A DNA stretch of 64,000 nucleotides from Nemertoderma westbladi (lineage: Eukaryota; Xenacoelomorpha; Nemertodermatida; Nemertodermatidae): positions 124,001-188,000 of the forward strand of contig JAUCBJ010006695.1 of NCBI GenBank assembly GCA_032718475.1. Direction: 5' to 3'. Both the position numbers and the translations under genes were made by a program. Shown here piece after piece: positions 10,736-21,247 of this stretch. The notes below the pieces were generated by a model. That model was not told the DNA's origin. It saw only the letters and a list, made by a program, of their open reading frames with translations, and did no database searches. Each line of letters opens with the position of its first letter. The stretch's first letter is position 1.

Positions 10736-11061
10736 ACCACTTTCTCGCAGGTCAGGATTTTTGAAAATAAAAAATTATAAAGCAAATTATAAAATTGTCA
10801 AAAACCATACAAATCCTAATCTACGTCGCTTTTTTGGATGTGAAGATGAGTAGGACATACAGTACAATATATCTAATGTTTAGTTCTGAGGCATAACAGC
10901 GAGAACATGCGAGCCACGTAGTAAAGGCGAGCCTTAACGCACTATGATAATTAGTAAATACTGGAAAATTTATTTCGAGTTATTATCATATTCGAGTTAG
11001 TGAAATATTGAAACGAGGGACCGAAGTGAGATAAAAGTACATTATACACTATAATACGTTG

Positions 11062-11190
11062 TTTTATTGTTAAATTTCTTGATTACTTAACGCTCGTCTA
11101 TGGACGAGCCGCAAATAATCCATCTATCTACTGTATTTACGGCTTGTCCAAGGACAAGCGTTAAGTAATTCAGAAATTTAACAATAAAAT
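11062..11190. repeat. ~50-bp-arm inverted repeat
   Basis: The left arm (11,062-11,112) runs TTTTATTGTTAAATTTCTTG through TTACTTAACGCTCGTC. The right arm (11,140-11,190) is its reverse complement with a few mismatches. The spacer is 27 bases. It could be a very small foldback element or form a stable hairpin RNA. Confidence 0.8.
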
Positions 11191-12679
11191 ATTATAATTA
11201 TCCTTTTTGTATCATATTACAAGAAAGATTGTAACATAGTCTTTATTTTCAACAGTTTTATTCTAAACTTCGTGGCCTTTATATTAATTTGATCTTATCT
11301 TTCGTTTATTATTTTGGTTCCATGATAAATTTATTATTCGCCTATATTATACAGAAAGTACTTTATTTTCTAACCATTAAGATTGGATCAGGGAGCCAAA
11401 TGGAGTGTAAACTTGATACATGTAAAATGTAATGAGAAATGTAAAAAGTTCTAAAATTATTTCTGTTGTTTCGTTAAAAATTAATTAATACAGTATAAAG
11501 GCCATAAAGTTTAAGATAAAGAAGCTGAAAATAATGTTACAGTTTATTTTCTTGTATTCTATGATACATAAAGGATAATTACATTATTATAATTTCATTA
11601 AACATACTGTATAATATAGAACTTATGTCCATTAACTTTGTACGAATTATCTGCATTGCTATTCCCACAGCAGAAGTTTCCAATAATGCGATTTCGTCGT
11701 TAAGGCTGTGAAGGTGACCCTCCTGTGTATCAATACCGTTTTCATTTTCACCGCAATCCCACAGCGCCAGTTTAGTTTGTACTGTAGCTTTAGTTTGGAG
11801 TTTTGATGCGTGGTATGTGTAGACATCTATAGGTATCTGGATCGTTCGTCAATAGTCTCTGTGTCTCTCCTTTGTATATTTATTGCTAAATTCATCAATT
11901 ATTCTAGAATCAACCTGCAATAAAAATAAAATGTTAGTTAGTTATTTTCATAATTGCAGGACAGTGATGGCAAAATACAGCACGAGTACATGCAACTTTT
12001 AAAAGTTCATATCTCAGCAATTCCTCAAAGAAGTTCAGAGTTTGTTACTGTACATGTTTGGTGTAAGTTGGATGCTGTTGTGTTGAACGTGAAGTTGGGT
12101 GTATTTGCAGAGTTGGGTGTAGATGGGTGGTATAGTTGGGTGTAGTTGGTGAAAGTTGGGTGTAGCTGTGTAGTTGGGTGGTAGTTGGGTGAAAGTTGGG
12201 TGTAGTTGGGTGAAAGTTGGGTGTAGTTGGGTGTAGTTGTGTGAAAGTTGGGTGTAGTTGGGTGATTAGGCTGACCCTCCAGTTGTTTACTGGTCAACCA
12301 CACACACACACACACCCCTGCACTAAGTGCTCCAAAGAGGCCAACCATTCATTGGTTCGATTTTGACACTTTATTATTGTAATTGGTAGGGGGAAATTTG
12401 AAATTTAATGAAATTCAATCGACCTATTGTTGATGTTGCGGTACCGGTATTAGTTTTATATTGCAGGTATTATTATCGCTTCCGGTCCGGCGTCTATGCT
12501 CTACCCTGCAGATACTAAAACTACAGTAATGCTGCAATTTTTGTTTGTTATTCCGATTTCTCGTTATGTTTTGTACTCAGTGTGGAGTAAATCTCGTCGA
12601 TTCTGCGAAATTATGTCACCAGTGTGGAACAAAAGTTGTAGGTATCGGCAATGAATCATTTACAGGTGCTGCTACCAGC

Positions 12680-12910
12680 TACCAAACGGCGGGGTAGCTC
12701 AGTTGGTTGAGCGCCGGGCCTGCAATCTATTGGTTGTAGGTTCAGCCCCGCCAGGGTCCACTCAGCCTTTCATCCACTGGGGTCGATGAAATGAGTACCA
12801 GTTAAATAACTGGGAGCAAATCTTGGGATAGGAGTAGCACCCACCCCTACCCTCGGGTAGTAGCTATCGAAAGAGGAGCCTTCGGGCCGCCTCCGGCTTC
12901 GGCCAACTGT
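12680..12910 (+). mobile_element. tRNA-derived SINE with a Ceph-like body
   Basis: The head begins GGCGGGGTAGCTCAGTTGGT, a good A box, and ends in CCCCGCC, which pairs with GGCGGGG as a 7-bp acceptor stem. The B-box region (GTAGGTTCAGCC) is eroded and the anticodon and T stems do not pair, so this is a SINE, not a tRNA gene. The body contains GGGGTCGATGAAATGAGTAC followed by CAGTTAAATAACTGGG. That resembles the conserved central block I recall from cephalopod SINEs. It lies inside the right arm of the large inverted repeat, between its two minisatellites. Confidence 0.65.
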
Positions 12911-13013
12911 TTGCTTTTTGTTTTTTGCTTGCTACCGGTACTCTACTCATCAATCATCACCCATGTCGTTTACCGAATATCTCTCAACCAAGAAACGAGG
13001 ACAACAACCACAC

Positions 13014-13172
13014 ACACAACTGGACAACCACACACACAACTGGACAACCACACACACAACTGGACAACCACACACACAACTGGACAACCACACACACAAC
13101 TGGACGGCCACACACACAACTGGACAACCACACACACACAACTGGACAACCACACACAAAACTGGACAACCA
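13014..13172. repeat. minisatellite A, inverted copy
   Basis: Eight units of AACCACACACACAACTGGAC, the reverse complement of the array at 7421-7610. It is followed by the same unique flank in reverse (the ATGATGTGTGTGTGGTTGTC region), which proves common origin with the left arm. Confidence 0.95.
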
Positions 13173-13565
13173 CCTAAAATGAAAAATGATGTGTGTGTGG
13201 TTGTCTGGCCACTTTGGGCTTCCGTACTAATGTAAGAAATTTTGTGGAATTTTGGACCTTTGCCATTGGCCAGCCAGAAGGGCCAATGGTGAATGGTAAT
13301 GTCCAAAATGCCACAAAATTGCTTAGATTTTAGAGCCTTATGACTTAGGGTTAGGGATACATGACAGGTTTAATTCTGTAATTAGGGTTTCGGGCCGTCA
13401 TTTCACTTTGAATTATAGGGTTTCGGACCGCCACTCTCGAAATCTGGTGTGAAAATGATCTGTGGGGGGGGTAGGGGCATTTCATTTGGTGCTAGGCGAA
13501 AATGCCGGGGGGGGGGGGGGGGGGTGGGCATTCCGCGCGGGGGACATTTTCGCCTGTGACACTGT

Positions 13566-13867
13566 CGTACTGCCATACTCTAATAACAATCTTGCCATCT
13601 TTATCTGTATTTATATTTTAAAAAATTATTTTCTTATAAGCACGGCATGGGCCTACTACAGTAAACAACAGGCCTATCCCAGTATATCACAGCTTATCAG
13701 GGAGTCAGGGTCAACCATACTAGACTTGAATTGCTCCGAATTTACATCAGTACGTGGTTTACAATTACTGAAACAAATTAGGCCTACCTAAAATTACCTA
13801 AAAACAAAATGTTTATAATATCCGAATATGTATAAGTATTTATCTTGGTGCAATGCAGACGAGTAGT
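13566..13867. other. non-coding spacer
   Basis: Unique-looking AT-rich sequence between the large inverted repeat and the palindromic foldback element. No gene is visible. Confidence 0.4.
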
Positions 13868-15634
13868 GTCTACATCATTGTCCCGAATAGGGTGTTTCCC
13901 TTAACTTCTATGGGGCTTTCTATTATTCCTAACTGTCCCAAATACGTTGTGTAATGATTTCCAACCTGTCCAATATAGGGGCATCCAATCAAATCATCAT
14001 ATGAGCCAACTCCTCATCATCGGACCAATACCAACATTCCTAAAGTTAAGCATCTCCCTTATTGGCTATATAATGTAAAGGTTAATGGAAAATTCCACTG
14101 ATATATAATCCAAGTGTCAACTACGAATCCGGGGCTCATTATAACAACCTATACTGGACCGAGCAACGTATTTGGGACAAGAGCAGGTTGAGGTATATGG
14201 ACAGTGGAAATTTCCATTCTAAATAAGGTCATTTGGAATACATGTTCCCTAGTTATTTATGGTTAAAGATATACTATGGGTGCCTTGCAAATGGCCTGTA
14301 AGACTGTGATGCATTATAGGCTATAGTGTCATTATAGTCACATTATTTCATTTCATGTTGTGCAATTTATTCATGTTTGCAATTTATTCATGTTGTGCAA
14401 TTTATTCATGTGGTGCAATTTATTGATTTATAATAAATCTAAATACATTCGTATAATAATAATTAATTGACAATCAAATTAGTGATACCGCACCCTCATC
14501 CCCCAGACTCATCTTCATCCGAAATAGTTCTTACTAAGTCTTAAATTTGCCTCAAATAGGTTGTTATTGTCCCATATAGGGTGTTAGTGTCCCATATAGT
14601 TTGATTGTGCCCAAAATAGCCTGTGGCTTTAAAAAATTATTTCAAATAGTTTATAAATGTAAAGGAATACTGAAAAGAATATCGACTTCATTCATAACCC
14701 ATATAGGGTGTTTTTGTTCCAAATAGCGTGTGACTTCCTCAAAATGAGTTCAAATGGTTTCTAAATGTCATGGAATACTCAAAAGAATATAGAATTCACT
14801 ACCATAACTTTAATTTCAATTTGTCCCAAATAGGTTGTTTTCATACCATATAGGGTGTTTGTGTCCCATATAGGGTGTGAATTGCTTATAATGATTTCAA
14901 ATAGTTTCTAAATGTAATGGAATACTCAAAATAACATAGAATTCACTACCATAGCTTTAATTTCAATTTGTCCCAAATAGGTTGTTTATGTCCCATATAG
15001 GGTGTTTGTGTCCCATATAGGGTGTTTGTATCCCGAATAGTGTGTGACTTTCTCAAAATGACTTTACATAGTTTATAAATATAATGGAATACTAAAAAGG
15101 ATATATAATTCACTATCAGAATTTAGATTTAATAATTTAGAAACTTTTTAAAATCATTATAAGAAATTTACACACTATTTAGGACACAACCACCCTATAT
15201 TGGACATAAACAACCTATTTGGGACAAATTTAAATGAAAGCTATGGTAGTGGATTTTATATTCTTTTGAGTATTCCATTACATTTAGAAACTATTTGAAA
15301 TCATTATAAGCAATTAATACCCTATAAGGGACACAAACACCCTATATGGGACAAAAACAACCTATTTGGGACAAATTTAAATTAATTAAAGTTATGATAG
15401 TGAATTCTATTTTCTTTTGAGTATTTACATTATATTTATAAACTATGTTAAATCATTTTGCGAAAGTCACACGCTATTTGAGACAAAAACACCCTATATG
15501 GGACACAAACACCCTATATGGGACACAAACACCCTATATGGGACATAAACAACCTATTTGGAACAAATTGGAATTAAAGCTATGATTATGAAGTCGATAT
15601 TATTTTCAGTATTCCTTTACATTCATAAACTATT
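13868..15634. mobile_element. palindromic foldback element, left part
   Basis: This is the left 1.77 kb of an approximately 2.4-kb near-palindromic element whose other end is at 34,339-35,005. The outer part (from TCTACATCATTGTCC at about 13,870) matches the right end in reverse complement, including the blocks GGGGCATCCAATCAAATCAT and CCCTTATTGGCTATATAATG. The inner part consists of repeated boxes such as TCCCATATAGGGTG and TCCCAAATAGGTTGTT, in plus orientation up to about 15,050 and in reverse orientation (CACCCTATATGGGAC) from about 15,180. The fold centre is near 15,140. It has no coding capacity. Retrotransposon element 1 inserted into its right arm. Confidence 0.8.
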
Positions 15635-16915
15635 TGTACGCGCTTTTGAAGACCTTTAGCAGTTTGACCTGCCAAAATTTATATGTCTTTTGGTTTATAA
15701 ATATACTTTAGAAGAAGACAAATATTTTATACCAATAAACACAACATTAGCAGAAGCCAGCCTAGTGCGCGTCCATTCACCCGCTGGATAATCCCGGGAG
15801 ACTGGATTCTGTCGGCTTAAATTATTATTGCAGTGAAGCTTACGGTATTGTATTATTCGATTGATCGTTAATAATTAATTTCTGACTAATATTATTTACT
15901 TTCGGGAAATATTAACAGTTCCTTTAGGACGTGGCGCTCTATCTAGGTAAACAGAGATATGACTTATACTAATCACAATGGTAAGTCGGTAAGGCTTAAG
16001 ATTCACGTATGAGGCGCATTCTTTAGGAAATGCTTAGTTATCAATCACAATCATGCACACTACCGGTAACACACAATACTGCTCACTAATTTGCCGACAG
16101 TCAATGAATTTTATCATATATAAAGAGAATAGCAACGGACCAATGTAGTGCTTATCAAATAGCATTAAATTCACTACAAACCACAATAATATAAGTCGCA
16201 ATCGCTATATATAACCCGTCTCTCTAACCTGTAGTGTATCAAGAAAATTGGGAAATTTGGGTTCTTTATATATGTTCTCCAAATAATATTCAACCAAACA
16301 CAATAGTAAACAGCAGTATAATAATGTATATTGAACCGATAATATAAAAACAGAAACCAGTTGATATGAATTGAATTGCATTGAAGTGATAAGAATTGTT
16401 GTTGATAACAGTCATACGCTCTATAATTTTAGCCTACTAATGTTTCTTATAAAAGTATGAAACGAATTGATTCTAGAGCCGTTGTTCCTGGCCTAGACAG
16501 CAATAACAACAAAGTATCAAGAAAAAACTGTAAGACTGAACACACTCCTTATGATCGACCGAAAAGCTACACGTCGACAGGAAAAATCTCTCTGATTGGT
16601 TCAAGCCAAACAAAGAACCATGCGTCCAATGGCTGTTTCCATGTCAGCAACCAGCTGTTAGATGTCGTAATATGAATCATCACGGCTAAGCTATGAAGGG
16701 TATTTGTCACATTGCAGGTTTTTTGTCTTACCATGTCCGCTAAAACACGTATATAGCAGAATGACTTTTATGTCCGTTAAAACACCTGTAACGGTACCTT
16801 GAGGGCGAGGGGAATATTTATACAGTTAGAGAACCTTTTTAGAGTATTCCAGCGCCTGGGGGGAAACTGGATTGCGAAGCAAAGGGGCCAGTTATATCCC
16901 ACAGAAGCTTTTACA
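15635..16915 (-). repeat. element 1, 3' LTR
   Basis: 1,281 bp, from TG to CA. It matches the LTR at 33,053-34,333 at full length with only two differences noticed (GTTTGACC against GTTTAACC near 15,663, and CACAATGG against CACAACGG near 15,976), so insertion is recent. A TATATATA stretch near 16,206-16,213 is shared in position with the LTRs of element 2 and is a candidate TATA box. The small frame 16,457-16,675, also present in the other LTR, has no features of a gene. Confidence 0.95.
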
Positions 16916-16933
16916 CCGCTCCCAGAAAATGGG
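16916..16933 (-). other. element 1, polypurine-tract position
   Basis: Directly before the 3' LTR the element reads CCCATTTTCTGGGAGCGG. The identical 18 bases precede the 3' LTR of element 2 (48,854-48,871). GGGAGCGG is the best purine-rich candidate for priming plus-strand DNA, although it is short and interrupted by a C. Confidence 0.6.
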
Positions 16934-16993
16934 ATTTGAGTCTATAAAATATACAAAATCACAGTTTCTAATATACGTAAATACTCTAAACAG

Positions 16994-19900
16994 TTAGTCT
17001 TTCTTGCGCGGACGGCGTTTACGCAGTTTTTTAAAGCTAGCAAGAGTCCTTTTCTCTTTGGGGCGAGCCACTTTACAAGGAGGGCTATAACTCCTGGGTG
17101 AAGGGTGCAATATGATTGCATCAGAGGGTGTAGGATTATGGTCGGTGTATCCGCCAGTCGAAGTACCGGGTTGATTGACGTCAACGTCAGGTGAGAGGGG
17201 TCTAACGGCTTTGAGAGCTCGTTTCAAGACAGCCGCTCTTACGGGTCCTTTACGAGTGGTCTGAACGAGGGCCGTGGGTGGACCATAGGCAGTTAGAAAC
17301 TTCCGGGGTTTAATGGTCCTTTCCAACTCGCGTTCGCGGGCTCGGTATTCGTAAGGCCTTCGATGTACTTCCTGCAACTCGGGATGTGAGTTAACAAACA
17401 AGTCTCCATAGTCCGGATCCTGACGGATATAATTGATTAAGTTATAGGAATGAAGGTCGCTAGGATTAACACTCCTGAGAAATTTGCGTACGAATTTAGT
17501 TGAAATACATTCTCCGACGCGCTTCAGTAGCTCGTAACTCGATATGCGTGATTTCTGTTCAACAGAAGCGAATAGATAAGGATGGAACGCATAAACTCCT
17601 TCGTAAGCGCGTCCGGGATAATAGCGATGGCGCGAATCACAATGTAAATCAGCGTTCGCTTCCCAAGCTCTGATGTAACGCAGTGTGATCATTTCATCTA
17701 CGCTTTCTAAATCGTGATTAAAAGGGCAGTCGAAACTAGCATGTCCCTTTAGTTGACAATGGTGACATTGAGTCATAAATTGAGGGCAAACCGCAAAGAT
17801 ATGCAGGTTATTGAGTCTGCAATATGCGCAATAAATTTCCATAGTTGGTTGTTCTTGGAAATAGGAACAGCGGACGTTGGTGTCCATGGGAGTATCGTGG
17901 TCTCTCGAGGCGCATAACTGACAACGTTGCCTAGAAACATAGTTGGCATGGCGATAATCGTACGCCGTGAGACACTGTGGGCCTTGATACCATTCTATGA
18001 TGTAATCGTTGTCGCTGGTCCGGGGCGCGATAGGCTGAATCTCTTCAGATTCTAGACATATTGGTTCGTCTTCCAAGTGCATAGCTGAAGTGGGTGTGTC
18101 TGTCTCTTCAGGTGGACCTATCGTCTGAATTTCCACAACAGAGTAACCTGTGGGGATTCGAGGTCTTTGTATAACTGAGGAGTGCAAGTTCGATATACAA
18201 ATCTCTTGGAAAATGGCGAATCCAGCGCTATCCAACTTCTCTGCAGCTGAGTTTCTTAGGCTGAGTTTGGTCAAAGCGCGGTCTTTAAATTGGCTATCCA
18301 CGTTGCGAAACGGGGTTAAAAATCGCCGGAAACATTCGAAACGGATGAATTTATTATGTTCATCTAGCTTGGCGAGTTTGGTCCCAAGTATTAATGGATG
18401 GGCACGTATAGTACGACTGCACACATCGGCTAGCCAACCGGCAAGTGCGGTGTTTTCAAAGATCGTGTATATAGCTAAGGAGGGACGGAGTGGAACACTC
18501 ATGAAGCTATACACGGCGCCAGGTGCGGTCAATGGTCCATCAAAGTATAATCGAGAATAATGGTCTCCGTATACCTGTTGATAGTTAATGGGATTTCCGA
18601 CCTTGAAATTCCATCCGTATTCCTGAAAGGCAAGATGTCCGATGGAAGTTCGTTGCACCTTGGTAATGTTGCTAGACGTATTAGCATACATGGTGCGGAA
18701 GAAACCTCGACCTTCTGCCCAGGGAGCAATCAGCTGAGTATCAACGAAAGGGTATGGAATGTCCTCCATATTCCGAAAGTCGTTTTGGAGATCTCCATAA
18801 ACAGCTGAGCCGATTTTAAGGATTCTTTTGTTGAACAACATCTCGAGTACGGGCTGGGGTAACATCGATCCATCGATGCCCATGGCCGGTTTGCGTTCGG
18901 TGTCAATGACGTAACGCTGCGCGAGTTCGAATTGTCCATGTCGGAGATTCTTTTGTGTTTCGGTGAGAGTTTCAAAAGAATAATCAATCAAGTCGGAACA
19001 CGCTCGAGTAAACACGTGGGTAGAACCAGCTAATCCGCGGATGTGGATCATGCGCGTAGTTCCTAGCTCTCCGACCGGAACGCTACCTTCATTATCGTAG
19101 GTGACAACTCCATACATCTCAATAACATTAAGAGTTTCATTCCACTCCTTGGTGGCGTTCTCTAGGGTCATCCCTACTGGATGCCACAAGGTGGCGCATT
19201 GGTTAGCGTCAGGGAGATCACTATACTTCATATGCCGAGTGGTATACGTCTCCACATTTCCAAATCTTTGTATTTTCTCTTCTTCAAATAATACATCTAG
19301 ATTCCAATGGACTAATCGAGTTTTAATAAATCCATCGAGGTTATAAGGAGGTTCTATATCTTTCTCGATTCGAGAAATGTTATATGGTTTTCTAAATGAG
19401 TTTACCTTTACTAACTGATCCAGATGTTTCTGCAATTGTTCAAGTTCGACAATGTCGAGAGGATTTATTAGTGGTAGAAACTTTAAATCATGTGTCGGGT
19501 CTTCTGGTTTTACCATATAATATTGGGTCAGATTAACGTAATAAGGGTGGTCTTTAATCCCGTAAAACGAGTTCTGTAAAGGTCTAGCGCGTATGTTGAC
19601 ATCGTGTACCATACGACGGACAAGATCCGCTCGATTGTCCGGAGGTTCAACGAGTATACCGTCAACACGAGCGGCCTCGATCGGCGGACGCTGTAACATA
19701 GGGGCGTCAGCGATGAGGTTTTGCGATCCTGTACTGATATCAACCGGTTGAGGTTGTATCGTCGCGAAGAGCTTGTCTCCGAAATGTGGAATCATAGAGG
19801 GACGACGAACGGTTTTAGAGTAGAGGTCCGTCATGAGGATTTGAGCTTCAGGTTGGGCTAAAGCGGCTTCTTCTCTTTCTTCCAGTTTCGTGTGTTTCTC

Positions 19901-21247
19901 TTCGATTAGATTTTCTTCCGCTTGTCTCTGTAAGCGTTCATCTAAAAATTCTTGTAGAGAATACGTGCGTCCAAGCTCGATGTCTTCCTCGAGGTTTTGG
20001 ATTTCTCTATCGAACTGTGGCAAGGCTAACTCCTTCACCGATTGGACTTGTTGTTGTAATTTACGTTTCTCTAAACAATCTTGTGTCCCCTTTCCGATTT
20101 TCTGTCGAATGGCGTCTAAAGCGTTTCTTATAACACTCTCCTCGACTTCCGTGGCGGGTTGTATCGGGTTTAATCCTGGACGATTGTAAGGATCAAAGGG
20201 CGATATTAGCTGCCTGCGTCCCAATCCGGCTAAGTAGGATGGGCGGATGTCTAACGAACCCACTACCGGAGCACCACCGATTAGTTGTTCGGGTAACACT
20301 AAGTCTTTGAACAGGGAATATAGTTCGGGAGGATCAGTGATACTGTTAGGATCAAGAGTTTGAGGTCTCACTAGGGAATGAGGAGGCCTGACCGAGTATT
20401 CCGGAACTCTGATCATGGGTTTATTCAGTGATCGTTTAAGACGAGCGATCGTGGGTGGTATGTCGAACAGGTTTCGCTCGAAACTCCCGTAAGTGTAACG
20501 CGTAAAACTATGTTTAGCGCAACGTCTCCGCGGATGTTTATGTCTTTCAGTTTGTTGGTTAGGTCTAGGACATTCGTCACAATAATACCAAAGAAGTACG
20601 TCCTGTAGAGGAAACGCGGGTGTTCGTTCTCCAGTTTTGCAGTATTCTTCCATTTGTTCAAAACTATCCGGGATAACAGGTAGTGGACGATCGGCGGTAA
20701 GATACATCATAGTGAAATAGAGCCGTTTAAGTTCTAACACAGGGTCGTGATGTATACCTTGAGGATATCGAGTCTCTAAGTTCTGCTGACTAGCGACATT
20801 GAGATAGGTTTCTCTCAAAAACTCTAAGTATTCGTTGAAGTCGATGCGTTTATCCGGTTCTTCAACGTTTTCTCTTTCCAGTCTATTACGAATAGAATTT
20901 TCGTGATCTATTCTCGGTTTATCGTTACGACTCCACTGGGTATGATATTTAAATAGAACCATTTCCCTTTCTGTATCTTTATCGTCCGTATCATGTAAAT
21001 CGATAGGATGGCCGGTCGTTAGGAAGTCCATATACGTACCATTATGATTCGTATAGCGAGTGGTGAATTTTCGATAGTCCAATTCACGCGCAAGTTGCTC
21101 TTGGGACATCGGCGGTTCGATATAACGACCATCGTCCTCCGTAATGGTTGGATCGGCTTCACCGCGTATTAAGCTATCCACAAATGCTTGTAAAGGTAGA
21201 GTATATCGCTCCCTAATACCAAGATCATCTTCTATTAACTCCATCAT
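16994..21247 (-). CDS. element 1, ORF3: uncharacterised 1,417-aa protein
   Basis: This frame occupies the envelope position, 1.6 kb downstream of pol, and is open for 1,417 codons; the start is the ATG pair at 21,247, the conserved start also seen in element 2. I do not recognise the protein. No signal peptide or membrane helix is apparent. Residues about 221-245 hold a Cys/His cluster (CDEC, then HKHPRRRCAKH). Residues about 370-467 are charged and glutamine-rich, probably coiled coil. Residues about 1105-1175 hold further cysteine pairs, ending in CHHCQLKGHASFDC, a perfect CX2CX4HX4C zinc knuckle at about 1160-1173. The last 30 residues are very basic (LRKRRPRKKD). This suggests a nucleic-acid-binding, possibly capsid- or nucleus-associated protein. 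That is inference. It is undamaged while pol is not. Confidence 0.85.
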   Translation of the reverse strand: MMELIEDDLGIRERYTLPLQAFVDSLIRGEADPTITEDDGRYIEPPMSQEQLARELDYRKFTTRYTNHNGTYMDFLTTGHPIDLHDTDDKDTEREMVLFKYHTQWSRNDKPRIDHENSIRNRLERENVEEPDKRIDFNEYLEFLRETYLNVASQQNLETRYPQGIHHDPVLELKRLYFTMMYLTADRPLPVIPDSFEQMEEYCKTGERTPAFPLQDVLLWYYCDECPRPNQQTERHKHPRRRCAKHSFTRYTYGSFERNLFDIPPTIARLKRSLNKPMIRVPEYSVRPPHSLVRPQTLDPNSITDPPELYSLFKDLVLPEQLIGGAPVVGSLDIRPSYLAGLGRRQLISPFDPYNRPGLNPIQPATEVEESVIRNALDAIRQKIGKGTQDCLEKRKLQQQVQSVKELALPQFDREIQNLEEDIELGRTYSLQEFLDERLQRQAEENLIEEKHTKLEEREEAALAQPEAQILMTDLYSKTVRRPSMIPHFGDKLFATIQPQPVDISTGSQNLIADAPMLQRPPIEAARVDGILVEPPDNRADLVRRMVHDVNIRARPLQNSFYGIKDHPYYVNLTQYYMVKPEDPTHDLKFLPLINPLDIVELEQLQKHLDQLVKVNSFRKPYNISRIEKDIEPPYNLDGFIKTRLVHWNLDVLFEEEKIQRFGNVETYTTRHMKYSDLPDANQCATLWHPVGMTLENATKEWNETLNVIEMYGVVTYDNEGSVPVGELGTTRMIHIRGLAGSTHVFTRACSDLIDYSFETLTETQKNLRHGQFELAQRYVIDTERKPAMGIDGSMLPQPVLEMLFNKRILKIGSAVYGDLQNDFRNMEDIPYPFVDTQLIAPWAEGRGFFRTMYANTSSNITKVQRTSIGHLAFQEYGWNFKVGNPINYQQVYGDHYSRLYFDGPLTAPGAVYSFMSVPLRPSLAIYTIFENTALAGWLADVCSRTIRAHPLILGTKLAKLDEHNKFIRFECFRRFLTPFRNVDSQFKDRALTKLSLRNSAAEKLDSAGFAIFQEICISNLHSSVIQRPRIPTGYSVVEIQTIGPPEETDTPTSAMHLEDEPICLESEEIQPIAPRTSDNDYIIEWYQGPQCLTAYDYRHANYVSRQRCQLCASRDHDTPMDTNVRCSYFQEQPTMEIYCAYCRLNNLHIFAVCPQFMTQCHHCQLKGHASFDCPFNHDLESVDEMITLRYIRAWEANADLHCDSRHRYYPGRAYEGVYAFHPYLFASVEQKSRISSYELLKRVGECISTKFVRKFLRSVNPSDLHSYNLINYIRQDPDYGDLFVNSHPELQEVHRRPYEYRARERELERTIKPRKFLTAYGPPTALVQTTRKGPVRAAVLKRALKAVRPLSPDVDVNQPGTSTGGYTDHNPTPSDAIILHPSPRSYSPPCKVARPKEKRTLASFKKLRKRRPRKKD

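Larger units (their letters stand above)
7145..13565. repeat. large imperfect inverted repeat (6.4 kb span)
   Basis: The left arm (about 7145-8650) and right arm (about 11,430-13,565) match in reverse complement over many separate blocks: CGCGCGGAATGCCC near 7178 against GGGCATTCCGCGCG near 13,530; CCCAAAGTGGCCAGACAACC near 7350 against its complement near 13,198; CATTGCTATTCCCA near 11,657 against TGGGAATAGCAATG near 8190; and GGATAATTACATTATTATAA near 11,572 against its complement near 8255. Both arms contain the same two minisatellites. The right arm has about 700 extra bases between them, including a SINE. The centre (8650-11,430) holds a LINE relic and a third copy of one minisatellite. 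Confidence 0.75.

Noticed and set aside
12684-12755. Functional tRNA gene
   Set aside because: The acceptor ends pair, but anticodon and T stems do not, and the SINE body follows without a terminator.
16457-16675. 72-codon frame present in both LTRs of element 1
   Set aside because: It is duplicated only because LTRs are; it is absent from element 2 LTRs and has no domain. The frames at 39,176-39,628 and 48,967-49,419 are rejected for the same reason.
18150-18560. 136-codon plus-strand frame opposite ORF3, and similar frames opposite gag and pol (29,564-29,908; 25,517-26,161)
   Set aside because: They are shadows of the minus-strand coding frames; composition and lack of domains fit antisense artefacts.
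16994-21247. ORF3 as a retroviral-type envelope protein
   Set aside because: No signal peptide, furin-like site context, fusion peptide or C-terminal membrane helix is visible; the C-terminus is highly basic instead.
16994-21247. ORF3 as a host gene captured on the minus strand
   Set aside because: It lies between pol and the 3' LTR, and its remnants occupy the same place in element 2, so it belongs to the retroelement.
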